Positions 8,706-18,090 of a DNA stretch of 64,000 nucleotides are shown here, piece by piece. Source of the stretch: Vreelandella neptunia (GTDB lineage Bacteria > Pseudomonadota > Gammaproteobacteria > Pseudomonadales > Halomonadaceae); contig NZ_JAKVTW010000006.1 of the NCBI RefSeq assembly GCF_022489065.1, positions 62,001-126,000 on the forward strand, read 5' to 3'. Position 1 is the stretch's first letter; every line of letters starts with the position of its first letter. The notes under the pieces were generated by a model. It was given only the letters and a program-made list of their open reading frames with translations, searched no databases and was not told the origin of the DNA. The position numbers and the translations under genes are program-made.

Positions 8706-9761
8706 ATGCGCACACATAATAACTTCATGAGCGCCAGCGCTATGAAAACCAGCTTTTTGGAACCCCGTTCTTTAAAGTCTCACTCTTTAAAAGCGATGCT
8801 GCCTACCGTTAGCGTAATGGCACTCATGGCCTTTGCACTGCCTGCTCAAGCGGATAACTGGCGTGGCTGGAATATTCACCCTGATGGTTACCCCAATTCA
8901 GTGGCAATGGAAGAGTTTGCAGAAGCGGTAGCTGAGCAAACGGAAGGACGCATTACCCCACGTGTTTATAACAATGCGGTACTGGGCGACCAGTCGGATG
9001 CTATTGAGCAGACCCGCAACGGAGCATTGGACTTTGCCAATTTTAATATGGGACCCATGGGGCCCATCGTCGCAGAAACCAATGTGTTCTCATTACCTTT
9101 TCTGTTCAATAACGTTGAACACATGCATACGGTAATGGATGGCGAAATTGGTGAACGCTTCGCTGACGCTTTAGAAGCAAAAGGGCTGGTGGTTTTATCC
9201 TGGTTTGATTCAGGTGCAAGAAGTATTTACAACACTGAGCGGCCCATCAAAACGCCGGAGGATGTGGAAGGCTTAAAGATTCGAGTAATGAATAACGATC
9301 TTTATGTCGACATGATTGAGGCAATGGGCGGTAATGCCACTCCGATGTCTTATGGCGAGGTGTATCAAAGTTTAACCACTGGCGTGCTGGATGGGGCAGA
9401 AAATAACTACCCCTCTTTTGAGTCAAGTAACCACTATGAAACGACGGATTACTTCTCACTGACTGAACACTTAATTATTCCTGAGTGTTTGTGTGTGGCG
9501 AAAGCTAGCTGGGACGAACTCTCAGCAGAAGATCAAGAGATCATTCGTGAAATAGGCGAAGAAGCCTCAGTGCGCCAGCGTGAGCTATGGGTGGAAAGTT
9601 CCGAAGAGAGTCGTCAGATAGTGCTTGATCACGGCGTGCAGATTAACGAAGTTGACGACAAAGCAGCCTTCCAAGCGCTTATGGAGCCTATGTATGAAGA
9701 GTTTATTGCTAACAATCCAGGCACGGGTGAGCTGATCGAGGAAATTCGCGCCACCGAGTAA
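8706..9761 (+). CDS. dctP: TRAP transporter periplasmic solute-binding subunit
   Basis: A 351-residue DctP-family binding protein. It has a long N-terminal region followed by a signal sequence (hydrophobic VSVMALMAFALPAQA, cleavage near AQA-D at about residue 48). The mature part carries the family arginine region GLKIRVMNNDLYVDMIEAMG and the SYGEVYQSLTTGVLDGAENN block. In this locus the ligand is probably a uronate or aldarate. The N terminus is long for an exported protein, and an internal ATG closer to the hydrophobic core may be used. It leads the dctPQM operon. Confidence 0.92.
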   Translation: MRTHNNFMSASAMKTSFLEPRSLKSHSLKAMLPTVSVMALMAFALPAQADNWRGWNIHPDGYPNSVAMEEFAEAVAEQTEGRITPRVYNNAVLGDQSDAIEQTRNGALDFANFNMGPMGPIVAETNVFSLPFLFNNVEHMHTVMDGEIGERFADALEAKGLVVLSWFDSGARSIYNTERPIKTPEDVEGLKIRVMNNDLYVDMIEAMGGNATPMSYGEVYQSLTTGVLDGAENNYPSFESSNHYETTDYFSLTEHLIIPECLCVAKASWDELSAEDQEIIREIGEEASVRQRELWVESSEESRQIVLDHGVQINEVDDKAAFQALMEPMYEEFIANNPGTGELIEEIRATE

Positions 9762-9776
9762 TTCTACCTCCACACG

Positions 9777-9802
9777 CTTCCGGCAGTTAGTGCTGCCGGA
9801 AG
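9777..9802 (+). repeat. Strong intercistronic hairpin between dctP and dctQ
   Basis: CTTCCGGCAG and CTGCCGGAAG form a perfect ten-base stem with a six-base loop. There is no U tract after it; the ribosome site of dctQ follows at once. This fits a 3'-end stabiliser that raises the binding protein over the membrane subunits, or a partial terminator. Confidence 0.7.
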
Positions 9803-9820
9803 TTGAAAAGGATATGTGCC

Positions 9821-10357
9821 GTGAGTATCGAACTTGAACCCTCAGTCGATAAAGAAGACGCAACAGAGAGCAGCTCGCTGAATAGAATTCTAGACAGTGC
9901 TGCCGCATTATGCATTTTGGTTGCGGGCATTTTATTAGTAGCGCTTATTGTTACATTTGGATGGTTAGTCTTTGGCCGGTATATATTAAACAATACGCCA
10001 ACCTGGGTTGAACAGACATCTCTAGTGCTGGTTGTTTATATTACCTGCTTAGGTGCAGCGGCTGGCGTAAGACACCACAGCCATCTCAATATAGATTTTG
10101 TTCGCGAAAGCTTTTCTGGCCCTATACGCGACATAATGCACCATATTTCTGATCTTTTTATCTTCTTTTTTGGCGGCTTTATGGCTTTCCAAGGTTGGAA
10201 ACTGGTAATGACTAACTTGGAGCGAGCCATCCCCATGATAGGACTCTCAGAAAGTTGGCGTGCGGCTCCCCTGGTGATATGTGGTGTGTTAATCATGCTG
10301 TTTTCATCGGCTGATATAGCGCAGCGCTTACTAACTCGAAAAGTAAAGAGGGTATAA
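9821..10357 (+). CDS. dctQ: TRAP transporter small permease subunit
   Basis: A 178-residue DctQ-family membrane protein with four predicted membrane helices, beginning near ILVAGILLVALIVTFGWLV. The family trait WVEQTSLVLVVYITCLGAA follows, then RHHSHLNID in the loop. The GTG at 9821 follows AAAAGGA with good spacing and is preferred to an in-frame TTG at 9803. It partners DctM, whose gene starts four bases after its stop. Confidence 0.9.
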   Translation: MSIELEPSVDKEDATESSSLNRILDSAAALCILVAGILLVALIVTFGWLVFGRYILNNTPTWVEQTSLVLVVYITCLGAAAGVRHHSHLNIDFVRESFSGPIRDIMHHISDLFIFFFGGFMAFQGWKLVMTNLERAIPMIGLSESWRAAPLVICGVLIMLFSSADIAQRLLTRKVKRV

Positions 10358-10360
10358 TCG

Positions 10361-11641
10361 ATGGGTCTTATTATTCTTTTCGGGATATTTTTTCTGGGCC
10401 TTTTAGTGGGCGCACCGGTGGCTTTTGCTGTTGGGTTAGCGGCCGTTGTAACGTTTCTTTATGAAGGCTTACCACTGTTTGTTGCCTTTCAGCGCATTCT
10501 TTCTGGTATTTCTGTTTTTTCGCTGCTCGCTATTCCCTTCTTTATATTTGCCGGTGAGTTAATGATGCACGGTGGTATATCTACCCGCCTTGTACGTTTA
10601 GCCTCAGCGATGGTAGGTAAGGTGCGCGGTGGTTTGGGTATGGTGAATATCTTCTCCTCCATGCTGTTCGGAGGAATCTCGGGTTCGGCAGTAGCAGACA
10701 CCTCAGCGTTAGGTTCTATTCTAATTCCGGTAATGAAAGAGAAAGGGTATGACGCCGACTATGCCGTCAATGTCACCGTGACATCATCGATCGCAGGCGT
10801 CGTCATCCCACCTAGCCACAACATGATTCTGTATGCAGTTGCAGCAGGCGGAGGCATCTCCGTTACCCAACTGTTTATAGCCGGTATTGTTCCAGGCATA
10901 TTGATGTGTGTCAGCTTAGCCGTCGCTGCTTATGTTGTAGCGGTGAAGCGCGGTTATAAGGGGGAGGCCTTCCCTGGCTGGTATGCGTTGATGATCAGCT
11001 TTATCGCTTCTCTGCCTGGCCTCATGACCGCGATTATTATTGTCGGGGGTGTGCTTTCGGGCATTCTAACCGTGACAGAGTCAGGCGCCTTCGGTGCTAT
11101 CTACGCCATTATTGTAACTGGACTGGTTTACCGAGAACTGACCTGGGCCTCTTTCAAGGCCGCTGTTGTTCAGGCGGTAAAAACCACCTCGCTAGTGATG
11201 ATTTTAGTCGGCTGTGCATCGGCCTTCTCTTATCTACTTGCCCTCTATAATGTCCCCGAAATGCTGACCACGGGCTTGATGGCTATTTCCGATAAGCCGG
11301 TCGTTATTTTCCTCATGCTTAATATCATCCTTTTGATTCTTGGCATGATTATGGATATGGCGGCGTTAATCCTTATCTGCACGCCTATTTTCCTACCTGT
11401 GGCCATGCAGTTCGGCATGGATCCCATTCAGTTCGGCATCATTATGATGATGAATTTGGGGCTAGGCCTGTGTACACCTCCGGTAGGTGCGTGCCTATTT
11501 GTGGGCTGTGTCATTGGCAAAATTAAAATCGAGGAAGCAGTACGCACTATTTGGCCGTTCTTCTTAGCACTGTTTGCAGCCTTGATGCTGGTGACTTATG
11601 TTCCCGCCATCTCATTGACTTTGCCCGGCTTTTTCCAATAG
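10361..11641 (+). CDS. dctM: TRAP transporter large permease subunit
   Basis: A 426-residue DctM-family protein with about twelve membrane helices. It forms the sodium-coupled translocation path with DctQ. Family segments include the MLFGGISGSAVADTSALGSILIP-type motif in the first half (two parts, near residues 104-125), VIPPSHNMILYA, and GLGLCTPPVGACLF near the end. It is tightly coupled to dctQ, and its stop lies just before the region leading to gci. Confidence 0.94.
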   Translation: MGLIILFGIFFLGLLVGAPVAFAVGLAAVVTFLYEGLPLFVAFQRILSGISVFSLLAIPFFIFAGELMMHGGISTRLVRLASAMVGKVRGGLGMVNIFSSMLFGGISGSAVADTSALGSILIPVMKEKGYDADYAVNVTVTSSIAGVVIPPSHNMILYAVAAGGGISVTQLFIAGIVPGILMCVSLAVAAYVVAVKRGYKGEAFPGWYALMISFIASLPGLMTAIIIVGGVLSGILTVTESGAFGAIYAIIVTGLVYRELTWASFKAAVVQAVKTTSLVMILVGCASAFSYLLALYNVPEMLTTGLMAISDKPVVIFLMLNIILLILGMIMDMAALILICTPIFLPVAMQFGMDPIQFGIIMMMNLGLGLCTPPVGACLFVGCVIGKIKIEEAVRTIWPFFLALFAALMLVTYVPAISLTLPGFFQ

Positions 11642-11680
11642 GTGCGCTTTCAAAAAGCTGCTAAAAAGGATAGATCGATT

Positions 11681-12817
11681 ATGAAAGTTGTTGCTGTAAA
11701 CACGCATATACTCGATTACCAACTTGAGACGGCATTTGAGAGTGCCTCTATGCACTTCTCCCGTCGCCAGCACTGCCTAGTTGAGATCATCTGTGATGAT
11801 GGCACCATTGGCTGGGGGGAGTGTTTAGGGCCTGCTAAGCCCAATGCCGCCATTGTGGAGGTCTACGCCCAATCATTAATAGGCGAAGATCCGCTGCAAA
11901 CGGAAAAAGTTTGGCTAACGCTTTATAACCGTTTACGCGACCAAGGTCAGCGCGGTTTAACGGTCACGGCATTAAGCGGTATTGATATCGCGTTGTGGGA
12001 TATCAAAGGCAAGCGCTTTGGCGTGCCAATCTCAACGCTACTGGGTGGCCGCTTCCGTGACAGCGTGCGTGCCTACGCCACCGGTTCGTTCGCTCGGGCA
12101 GGTGTTGACCGGGTAACCGACATAGCCGCTGAGGTGGCAGGCTATCGCCGCGATGGCTTTCATGCGGTGAAGATCAAAATCGGCTTTGATGTCGAAGAGG
12201 ATCTGGAAGTGATTGCCGCCGTGCGAGATGCCATTGGCCCTGATATGCGCATGATGATTGATGCCAACCACGGCTATGACTATCTAGAAGCGATCGAACT
12301 AGGCCAGCGTGCCGCCCCCTTTGGTATCGACTGGTTTGAAGAACCTGTTCTGCCAGAGCAAATTTCTACCTACGAAGCCGTTCGCGCTGGCCAGCCCATC
12401 CCTATCGCCAGCGGTGAAAACTGGCACGGGCGCTATGCCATGCACGAGCCGTTGGCTCGCCGCGCAGTAGATATTGTGCAACCGGATATCTGTGGTGTCG
12501 GTGGGTTTAGCGAAATGCGTCGAGTCGCCGATATGGCGGCCATGCACGGCGTGCGCTTGGTACCTCATGTGTGGGGTACAGCCGTATGTCTAGCGGCAAG
12601 CCTGCAGTTCATGGCCGCGTTGCCGCCCAACCCGCCACGTCGCAAGCCGATCGAACCGATCATGGAGTTTGATCGTACTGAAAACCCTTTCCGTCAGGCC
12701 GTCGTGCAAACGCCCTTGGAACATAACCAGGGCGTGATGACAATTCCCGATGGCCCAGGGCTGGGTATTGAAATTAACCGCGATGCGCTATCCACCTACG
12801 CACTTAGGGACAAATAA
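11681..12817 (+). CDS. gci: D-galactarolactone cycloisomerase
   Basis: A 378-residue enolase-superfamily enzyme that opens D-galactaro-1,4-lactone (and the glucarolactone) to 3-deoxy-2-keto-hexarate. It resembles the Agrobacterium Gci along its length: HFSRRQHCLVEI, GWGECLGPAKPNAA, DQGQRG, the K-x-K pair in AVKIKIGFDVEEDL, DANHGYDYLEA, WFEEPVLPEQ, and PHVWGTAV with the C-terminal base histidine. The ATG at 11681 follows AAAAAGGA; an in-frame GTG at 11642 would add 13 residues and is less likely. It is followed by gli after two bases, so the two are translated together. Confidence 0.92.
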   Translation: MKVVAVNTHILDYQLETAFESASMHFSRRQHCLVEIICDDGTIGWGECLGPAKPNAAIVEVYAQSLIGEDPLQTEKVWLTLYNRLRDQGQRGLTVTALSGIDIALWDIKGKRFGVPISTLLGGRFRDSVRAYATGSFARAGVDRVTDIAAEVAGYRRDGFHAVKIKIGFDVEEDLEVIAAVRDAIGPDMRMMIDANHGYDYLEAIELGQRAAPFGIDWFEEPVLPEQISTYEAVRAGQPIPIASGENWHGRYAMHEPLARRAVDIVQPDICGVGGFSEMRRVADMAAMHGVRLVPHVWGTAVCLAASLQFMAALPPNPPRRKPIEPIMEFDRTENPFRQAVVQTPLEHNQGVMTIPDGPGLGIEINRDALSTYALRDK

Positions 12818-12819
12818 CC

Positions 12820-13680
12820 GTGTCTATTCCAATTAATACACGACCATTAACCGGAACGCCGCCAACGTTGAAAGCGCCTGCAGGGGCAACTGATTGCCAC
12901 GTTCACCTATATCTGCCGGGCTTTGAAGCGCAGCCGGGTGGCCCTAAAATCCCTGAGCTGGCAACGGTCGATGACTACCGCCGGCTGCAAAAGTGGCTCT
13001 CGCTGGAGCGCGTTGTGGTGACGCAACCCAATGCCTACCAGTTTGACAACCGCGCGATATTACAAGGCGTGGCGGAAATAGGGCAGGAAAATGCCCGTGC
13101 GATTGTGGCGGTAGCGCCGGATGCTGACGAATCCCAGATTGAGGCGTTTCACGCCCAAGGGGCACGTGGGGCGCGAATTATGCAGTTGCCCGGCGGCGCG
13201 GTAGGGATGGATCGTTTAGCAGAGGTGGAAGCACGGATCAAAGCCTTCGGCTGGCACTTAATGGTGCAGTTTAATGGTCGTGAGGTTGACGACTATATGG
13301 CCACGCTGAAAGCAATCAAAACCGATTACATCATTGATCATATCGGTAAGTTTATGCCGCCGGTGGCCGCTGATGACCACCGCGTTGACCAGCTTCTTAG
13401 CTTGCTGGATCGTGGTAATGCATGGATAAAAATCTGTGCGGGTTATGAAGCTAGCCTAACCGGCGGGCCCGCGTATTCCGATGTCGGCCCTATCGCAAAG
13501 CGACTTATTGAGCATGCGCCTGAGCGGGTTATCTGGGGCACGAACTGGCCTCATGTCGGAGTTCCGCGTGAGCAATATCCAGATGATGCCGAACAGCTTG
13601 ATGTATTGCTGCAGTGGGCAGATGAGACCACCCGTCAAAAGATCCTGGTGGATAACCCTGCCGCGTTGTACGGCTTCTAA
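12820..13680 (+). CDS. gli: D-galactarolactone isomerase
   Basis: A 286-residue amidohydrolase-superfamily protein that converts D-galactaro-1,5-lactone to the 1,4-lactone used by Gci. It has the superfamily start TDCHVHLY, TQPNAYQFDN, DHIGKFMPP, and the closing GTNWPHVG with the conserved tryptophan and aspartate region. It starts with GTG two bases after the gci stop. Agrobacterium keeps gli next to gci and udh, as here, which supports the call over a generic lactonase. Confidence 0.88.
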   Translation: MSIPINTRPLTGTPPTLKAPAGATDCHVHLYLPGFEAQPGGPKIPELATVDDYRRLQKWLSLERVVVTQPNAYQFDNRAILQGVAEIGQENARAIVAVAPDADESQIEAFHAQGARGARIMQLPGGAVGMDRLAEVEARIKAFGWHLMVQFNGREVDDYMATLKAIKTDYIIDHIGKFMPPVAADDHRVDQLLSLLDRGNAWIKICAGYEASLTGGPAYSDVGPIAKRLIEHAPERVIWGTNWPHVGVPREQYPDDAEQLDVLLQWADETTRQKILVDNPAALYGF

Positions 13681-13717
13681 GCCTGTCCATAATTTTACCA
13701 AATAGTAAGGAATCCAT

Positions 13718-14518
13718 ATGTTAAATCGAATTTTAGTTACCGGTGCGGCTGGAGGCTTGGGCAAAAGCTTGCGACCTCATCTATCCAAACTCGCTAAGCA
13801 TGTTCGCCTGTCAGATATTGCAGATTTAGGCACTGCGGATGAGGGCGAGGAGTTAATTCAAGCCGATCTAAGCGATATGCAGGCCGTGACCGAGTTAGTG
13901 CGCGATTGCGATGGTATTGTTCACCTTGGTGGTATGTCGGTAGAGAGCCCTTGGGAAGCCATTTTACAGGCCAACATCCTGGGTACCTATCACCTGTATG
14001 AGGCAGCCCGCAAGCAGGGTAAACCACGCATCGTATTTGCCAGTTCCAATCACACCATCGGCTTTTACGAGCGCAATCAGCTAATAGACAACCAAGTGGT
14101 TCAAAAGCCCGATTCACTGTATGGCGTTTCAAAGTGCTTTGGCGAAAATCTTGCCAGCCTGTACCACGATAAATTTGGCGTAGAAACACTCAGCGTCAGA
14201 ATCGGTTCTTGCTTCGATAAGCCTGCTGATACCCGTATGATGGCGACATGGTTGAGTCAGGCGGATTTTGTTAGTTTATTGCAGCGTGCGTTTGTGACAC
14301 CGCGTTTAGGGTATACGGTGGTGTATGGCGCATCGAATAATACAGAAAAATGGTGGGATAATTCACGTGCTGGTTTCTTAGGCTGGGCGCCACAAGATAG
14401 CTCTGAGCCATGGCGGGAAGAAACGGAAGCGTTGGATTTTGATATTGATAGCAGTGATTTGGCCGTGCGCTATCAAGGCGGTAAATTCACCAAATCAGGT
14501 CACCCTGACGACGTTTGA
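13718..14518 (+). CDS. udh: NAD-dependent uronate dehydrogenase
   Basis: A 266-residue SDR-family enzyme that oxidises D-galacturonate and D-glucuronate to their aldaro-1,5-lactones, the entry step of the pathway. It has the glycine motif TGAAGGLGKSL at the N terminus, DLSDMQAV, GIVHLGGMSVE, the catalytic FASSNHTIGFY region, and the Y-x3-K pair in LYGVSKCFGENLA. The C-terminal YGASNNTEKWWDNS-like stretch is typical of Udh. It sits 37 bases after gli, with the regulator gene next. Confidence 0.93.
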   Translation: MLNRILVTGAAGGLGKSLRPHLSKLAKHVRLSDIADLGTADEGEELIQADLSDMQAVTELVRDCDGIVHLGGMSVESPWEAILQANILGTYHLYEAARKQGKPRIVFASSNHTIGFYERNQLIDNQVVQKPDSLYGVSKCFGENLASLYHDKFGVETLSVRIGSCFDKPADTRMMATWLSQADFVSLLQRAFVTPRLGYTVVYGASNNTEKWWDNSRAGFLGWAPQDSSEPWREETEALDFDIDSSDLAVRYQGGKFTKSGHPDDV

Positions 14519-14535
14519 TGGCACTTATAAGACCT

Positions 14536-14559
14536 AAGTTGTGCGATATAATACAACTT
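14536..14559. promoter_or_regulatory. Operator-like inverted repeat before the GntR regulator gene
   Basis: AAGTTGT (14536-14542) and ACAACTT (14553-14559) are perfect arms around ten bases. The core AGTTGTGCGATATAATACA matches the AGTTGTATGATGTATTACA sites before gudD and kdgD at 15 of 19 positions. The position 25 bases before the regulator's ATG suggests autoregulation. Confidence 0.7.
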
Positions 14560-14583
14560 GGACATTATTGAAGGATTGCTTTC

Positions 14584-15339
14584 ATGGCCAAACCTAGCGC
14601 AACGGCTTCTGCCTTAAAACCGCTTCAAGTAAGTAAAGTGACGCAGCAAGGAAGCTTGTCCGTGCACGTGGCCGACCAATTGGAAGCGTTAATCACCCAG
14701 GGAAAAGTCGCGGTGGGTGAGAAGCTACCTACTGAGAATAGCCTGTGTGACTCCTTTGGGGTTAGCCGCACAGTGATCCGTGAGGCGATTACCCACCTTA
14801 AGTCCCTAGGGTTAGTGGAAACCCGGCGAGGCGTAGGCACCTCGGTGCTACGCTCTTCCAAAGTAGATGCGCGTCCTGCAGAGCGTATTAACCCGACGAC
14901 TGTGGAAGATATCTTGCACCTGCTGGAACTGCGGCTAACCTTAGAGCCTGCGGCGGCCGAATTAGCAGCCTTACGCCATGACGATGAGGATCGGCAGCGG
15001 CTTGAAGCGCAGCATCTCGCTTTTAGTAATGCGTTTGCCGCCAAAACCCAGGCCAGGGAAGAGGATTATCTATTCCATTTTGCGATTGCCACCGCGACCA
15101 AAAATCCCTTTTTCCAATCTTTTTACAAGCAGTGGAGCCAGAGCGTGATTCCCCGCGCCAAACTGCTGAGTATCGATATTAACCCGATCTCTTCAGAGCG
15201 CTATTTAGAGCGCGTTCAGGAAGAGCACACTTATATCCTTGAAGCTATTCTTTCCCGCGATGCTCAAGCTGCCCGCGAAACGATGTATCAGCACCTTAAC
15301 CGGGCGCGCAATACTTATGCTCAATACCGTGACCAGTAG
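14584..15339 (+). CDS. GntR-family (FadR-type, FCD) transcriptional regulator of the uronate/aldarate locus
   Basis: A 251-residue DNA-binding regulator. A winged helix covers about residues 25-95 (VADQLEALITQGKVAVGEKL, SFGVSRTVIREAITHLKSLG, VETRRGVGTSV). An FCD ligand domain follows, with LELRLTLEPAAAELAA and the metal-binding histidines in FHFAIATATKNPF and EEHTYILEAI. FadR-type relatives such as ExuR, UxuR and GudR sense sugar acids or their keto acids. It is encoded between udh and the semialdehyde dehydrogenase gene, and a matching inverted repeat lies at its own promoter. It is probably a repressor released by a pathway intermediate. Confidence 0.88.
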   Translation: MAKPSATASALKPLQVSKVTQQGSLSVHVADQLEALITQGKVAVGEKLPTENSLCDSFGVSRTVIREAITHLKSLGLVETRRGVGTSVLRSSKVDARPAERINPTTVEDILHLLELRLTLEPAAAELAALRHDDEDRQRLEAQHLAFSNAFAAKTQAREEDYLFHFAIATATKNPFFQSFYKQWSQSVIPRAKLLSIDINPISSERYLERVQEEHTYILEAILSRDAQAARETMYQHLNRARNTYAQYRDQ

Positions 15340-15381
15340 CATCGCGACCAGTGACATCACTGACAAGATAAGGAGCGACCT

Positions 15382-16956
15382 ATGACGATTCGAGGCGAAA
15401 TGCTAATCGGTCAACAAGCAGTGACCGGAACTCAAGCCAACATTCAAGCGGTTAACCCCGCCACTGGCGAAAAGCTAGAGCCCATCTATATTGGCGGCAG
15501 CCGGGCACACGTTGAGCAAGCCTGCGAGCTAGCTGAAACGGCCTATGCTACCTATCGCGAAACGCCCCTCGAAGAGCGGGCGACCTTTTTAGAAACCATT
15601 GCTAGTGAAATTGAAGCGATTGGTGGTGCGCTGATTGAGCGTGCTATGGCCGAAACGGGCCTGCCTCAGGCGCGCATCGAGGGCGAACGGGGTAGAACCT
15701 GCGGTCAGCTGCGTTTGTTCGCTTCTGTTGTCCGCGCCGGCGAGTGGCTGGATGTACGCATCGACCCAGCGCTGCCGGAGCGTCAGCCGCTGCCCCGCGC
15801 CGACCTTCGCCAGCGCCATATTGCATTAGGCCCTGTGGCCGTTTTCGGCGCCAGCAACTTCCCGCTGGCCTTCTCGGTAGCGGGTGGCGATACCGCATCA
15901 GCCCTGGCTGCTGGCTGCCCGGTAGTGGTCAAAGGCCACTCGGCGCACCCAGGTACGTCTGAGCTAGTCGGGCAAGCGATTCAAAAAGCTGTGAAAGCCT
16001 GCAACTTACCGGAAGGCGTGTTCTCGCTGCTGTTTGGTGCCGGTAACGAGATCGGCCAGGCGCTGGCTGATGACCCGCGCATCCAAGCCGTTGGTTTCAC
16101 CGGCTCGCGCAGTGGCGGTATGGCGCTGATGAAAACCGCCCAAGCACGTCCCCAGCCGATCCCGGTCTACGCCGAGATGAGCAGCATTAACCCTGTTTTC
16201 TTGCTACCGGCGGCTCTGAAAGCGCGTGGTAAAGCGCTGGGTGAAGCCTTTGTCGGTTCGCTCAATATGGGCGCGGGCCAGTTCTGCACCAACCCTGGCC
16301 TGGTGATTGCGGTAAAAGGCCCTGAGCTGGATGCCTTTATTGAAGCGGCACGCGGTGCGGTGGAAGCCAGCGGCGCACAGACCATGCTGACGCCAGGCAT
16401 TCATCGTGCCTATCAAGAGGGAGTTTCCAGCCTGAGCGGTGCTGATAAAGTGCGTGAAATTGCTCGTGGCCAAACCGGCAGTGACTATCAGTGCCAAACG
16501 GGCCTATTTGCTGCATCAGCGAGCGATTTCCTTGCGTCTGAAGCGCTGCAAGCGGAAGTGTTCGGTGCCACCTCGCTGGTGGTTGAGTGCGCAGATGAGG
16601 CGGAAGTGAAACGTGTTGCTGAGCAGCTAGAAGGTCAGCTCACCGTCACACTGCATATGGATGACGCCGACCTGGAGGCCGCTAAAGCGCTGCTGCCCAC
16701 CTTAGAGCGTAAAGCAGGGCGTATTCTTGCCAATGGTTGGCCCACCGGTGTTGAGGTTTGCCATGCCATGGTGCACGGCGGCCCGTTCCCGGCTACCTCT
16801 GATTCACGCACGACCTCGGTAGGGACGGCGGCCATCCACCGCTTCTTACGGCCAGTTTGCTACCAGTCTCTGCCTGAAGGCTTGCTGCCCGATGCGCTTA
16901 AAGAGGGCAACCCGCTGAAGGTGTCGCGATTAGTTGACGGTAAGCGCGAACTTTAA
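15382..16956 (+). CDS. 2-oxoglutarate semialdehyde (2,5-dioxovalerate) dehydrogenase
   Basis: A 524-residue aldehyde dehydrogenase that makes 2-oxoglutarate from the KdgD product, the last step of the pathway. It belongs to the long KGSADH-III type: [11 protein letters not shown] at the N terminus, [38 protein letters not shown], the base Glu in [11 protein letters not shown], and the catalytic Cys in GQFCTNPGL. The C-terminal [17 protein letters not shown] is also typical. It lies 42 bases after the regulator stop, probably in the same transcript, and ends at a strong terminator. Confidence 0.92.
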   Translation: MTIRGEMLIGQQAVTGTQANIQAVNPATGEKLEPIYIGGSRAHVEQACELAETAYATYRETPLEERATFLETIASEIEAIGGALIERAMAETGLPQARIEGERGRTCGQLRLFASVVRAGEWLDVRIDPALPERQPLPRADLRQRHIALGPVAVFGASNFPLAFSVAGGDTASALAAGCPVVVKGHSAHPGTSELVGQAIQKAVKACNLPEGVFSLLFGAGNEIGQALADDPRIQAVGFTGSRSGGMALMKTAQARPQPIPVYAEMSSINPVFLLPAALKARGKALGEAFVGSLNMGAGQFCTNPGLVIAVKGPELDAFIEAARGAVEASGAQTMLTPGIHRAYQEGVSSLSGADKVREIARGQTGSDYQCQTGLFAASASDFLASEALQAEVFGATSLVVECADEAEVKRVAEQLEGQLTVTLHMDDADLEAAKALLPTLERKAGRILANGWPTGVEVCHAMVHGGPFPATSDSRTTSVGTAAIHRFLRPVCYQSLPEGLLPDALKEGNPLKVSRLVDGKREL

Positions 16957-16981
16957 AACACAGCTGCCACTATTGCAGTTC

Positions 16982-17010
16982 AAAAGCAGGCATTGTTTGC
17001 CTGCTTTTTT
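16982..17010 (+). terminator. Intrinsic terminator ending the aldarate locus
   Basis: GCAGGCA (16986-16992) pairs with TGCCTGC (16998-17004) around a five-base loop and is followed by TTTTTT. AAAA lies before the stem. It comes 25 bases after the dehydrogenase stop. Confidence 0.9.
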
Positions 17011-17073
17011 AGTGCCTTTTTTAAAGACGGTTTTGAATAAATAATTAATAAAAAGAGTATTTTAGGTGATTCC

Positions 17074-18090
17074 ATGAGTGATGATATTACTATTTCTCTA
17101 CAACAAGCTGAAGCGCTGAGTAACAAGGTGCTTACCCATAACGGCTATAGTCAGGCCCACGCCGACGCGATAACACGCAGCGTTGTGGCGGCCCAACGGG
17201 ATGAGTGCCATTCCCACGGTTTATACCGGCTCATTGGCTGTGTCCAAACCGCCTTAAACGGCGGTGTTGATACCCAAGCCGAGCCAACGTTCACTGACCA
17301 AGCAACCAGTGTCGTCAAAGTGAATGCGAATAAGGGCTGCTCGCTGCTATCGTTTGAAATGGGTAAGCCGCATTTGATCGAGAAGGCTAAACGTAGCGGA
17401 ATTGCGGCGCTTGCGATTAATAACAGCTTCCACTTTTCAGCGCTGTGGTCTGAGGTGGAAACGCTTTCAGCAGAAGGGTTGGTGGCATTGGCCATGACGC
17501 CCAGTCACGCTTTTGTGGCCCCGGCGGGTGGTACTTCGCCCCTTTTTGGCACCAATCCCATCGCTTTCTCTTGGCCACGCCCAGGGAGTACACCTTATAC
17601 GTTTGATTTTGCCACCAGCGTGGTCGCCCGTGGCGAGATAGAGCTACATCGGCGAGCGGGCAAATCTATCCCCGAAGGGTGGGCGATTGATAGTGAGGGT
17701 AACTCGACGAAAGATCCAGTGGCGGCACTCGCTGGCGCTATGCTGCCCTTTGGTAGCTATAAAGGCTCCGCGCTTTCCACCATGGTCGAGCTTTTAGCGG
17801 GCCCGCTGATTGGCGATTTGCTAGGCCACGAAACCCAGGCCGCGAATGCTGAGAAAACCGGCAAGCCTTTTCATGGCGAGTTGATTATTGCCATGTCGCC
17901 TGAGGCTTTTTTGGGCAAGGACGCAGAGAGCCACCTCAAACACGCTGAAGTCCTTTTCGAAGGCATACTGGGCCAAGGTGCGCGCTTGCCTTCTCAGCGC
18001 CGCTTTGAGGCGAGGGAGCGAAGTCGAGTCAATGGCTTGAGCTTTCCTAAGGCACTGTATGATGAGCTGACGCAGCTTGCTGCTGGTTAG
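17074..18090 (+). CDS. dpkA: Delta1-piperideine-2-carboxylate / delta1-pyrroline-2-carboxylate reductase-like protein
   Basis: A 338-residue member of the Ldh2/malate dehydrogenase-like family of NAD(P)H-dependent reductases. It matches Pseudomonas DpkA better than lactate or malate enzymes: AAQRDECHSHGLYRLIGCV, NNSFHFSALWSEVE, GLVALAMTPSHAFV, PLFGTNPIAFSWP, and LPFGSYKGSALSTMVELL. Such enzymes reduce cyclic imino acids formed from D-lysine, D-proline or hydroxyproline. It follows the terminator of the aldarate locus, so it is its own unit. An amino acid symporter gene is next, which fits amino acid use. The exact substrate is inferred. Confidence 0.78.
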   Translation: MSDDITISLQQAEALSNKVLTHNGYSQAHADAITRSVVAAQRDECHSHGLYRLIGCVQTALNGGVDTQAEPTFTDQATSVVKVNANKGCSLLSFEMGKPHLIEKAKRSGIAALAINNSFHFSALWSEVETLSAEGLVALAMTPSHAFVAPAGGTSPLFGTNPIAFSWPRPGSTPYTFDFATSVVARGEIELHRRAGKSIPEGWAIDSEGNSTKDPVAALAGAMLPFGSYKGSALSTMVELLAGPLIGDLLGHETQAANAEKTGKPFHGELIIAMSPEAFLGKDAESHLKHAEVLFEGILGQGARLPSQRRFEARERSRVNGLSFPKALYDELTQLAAG

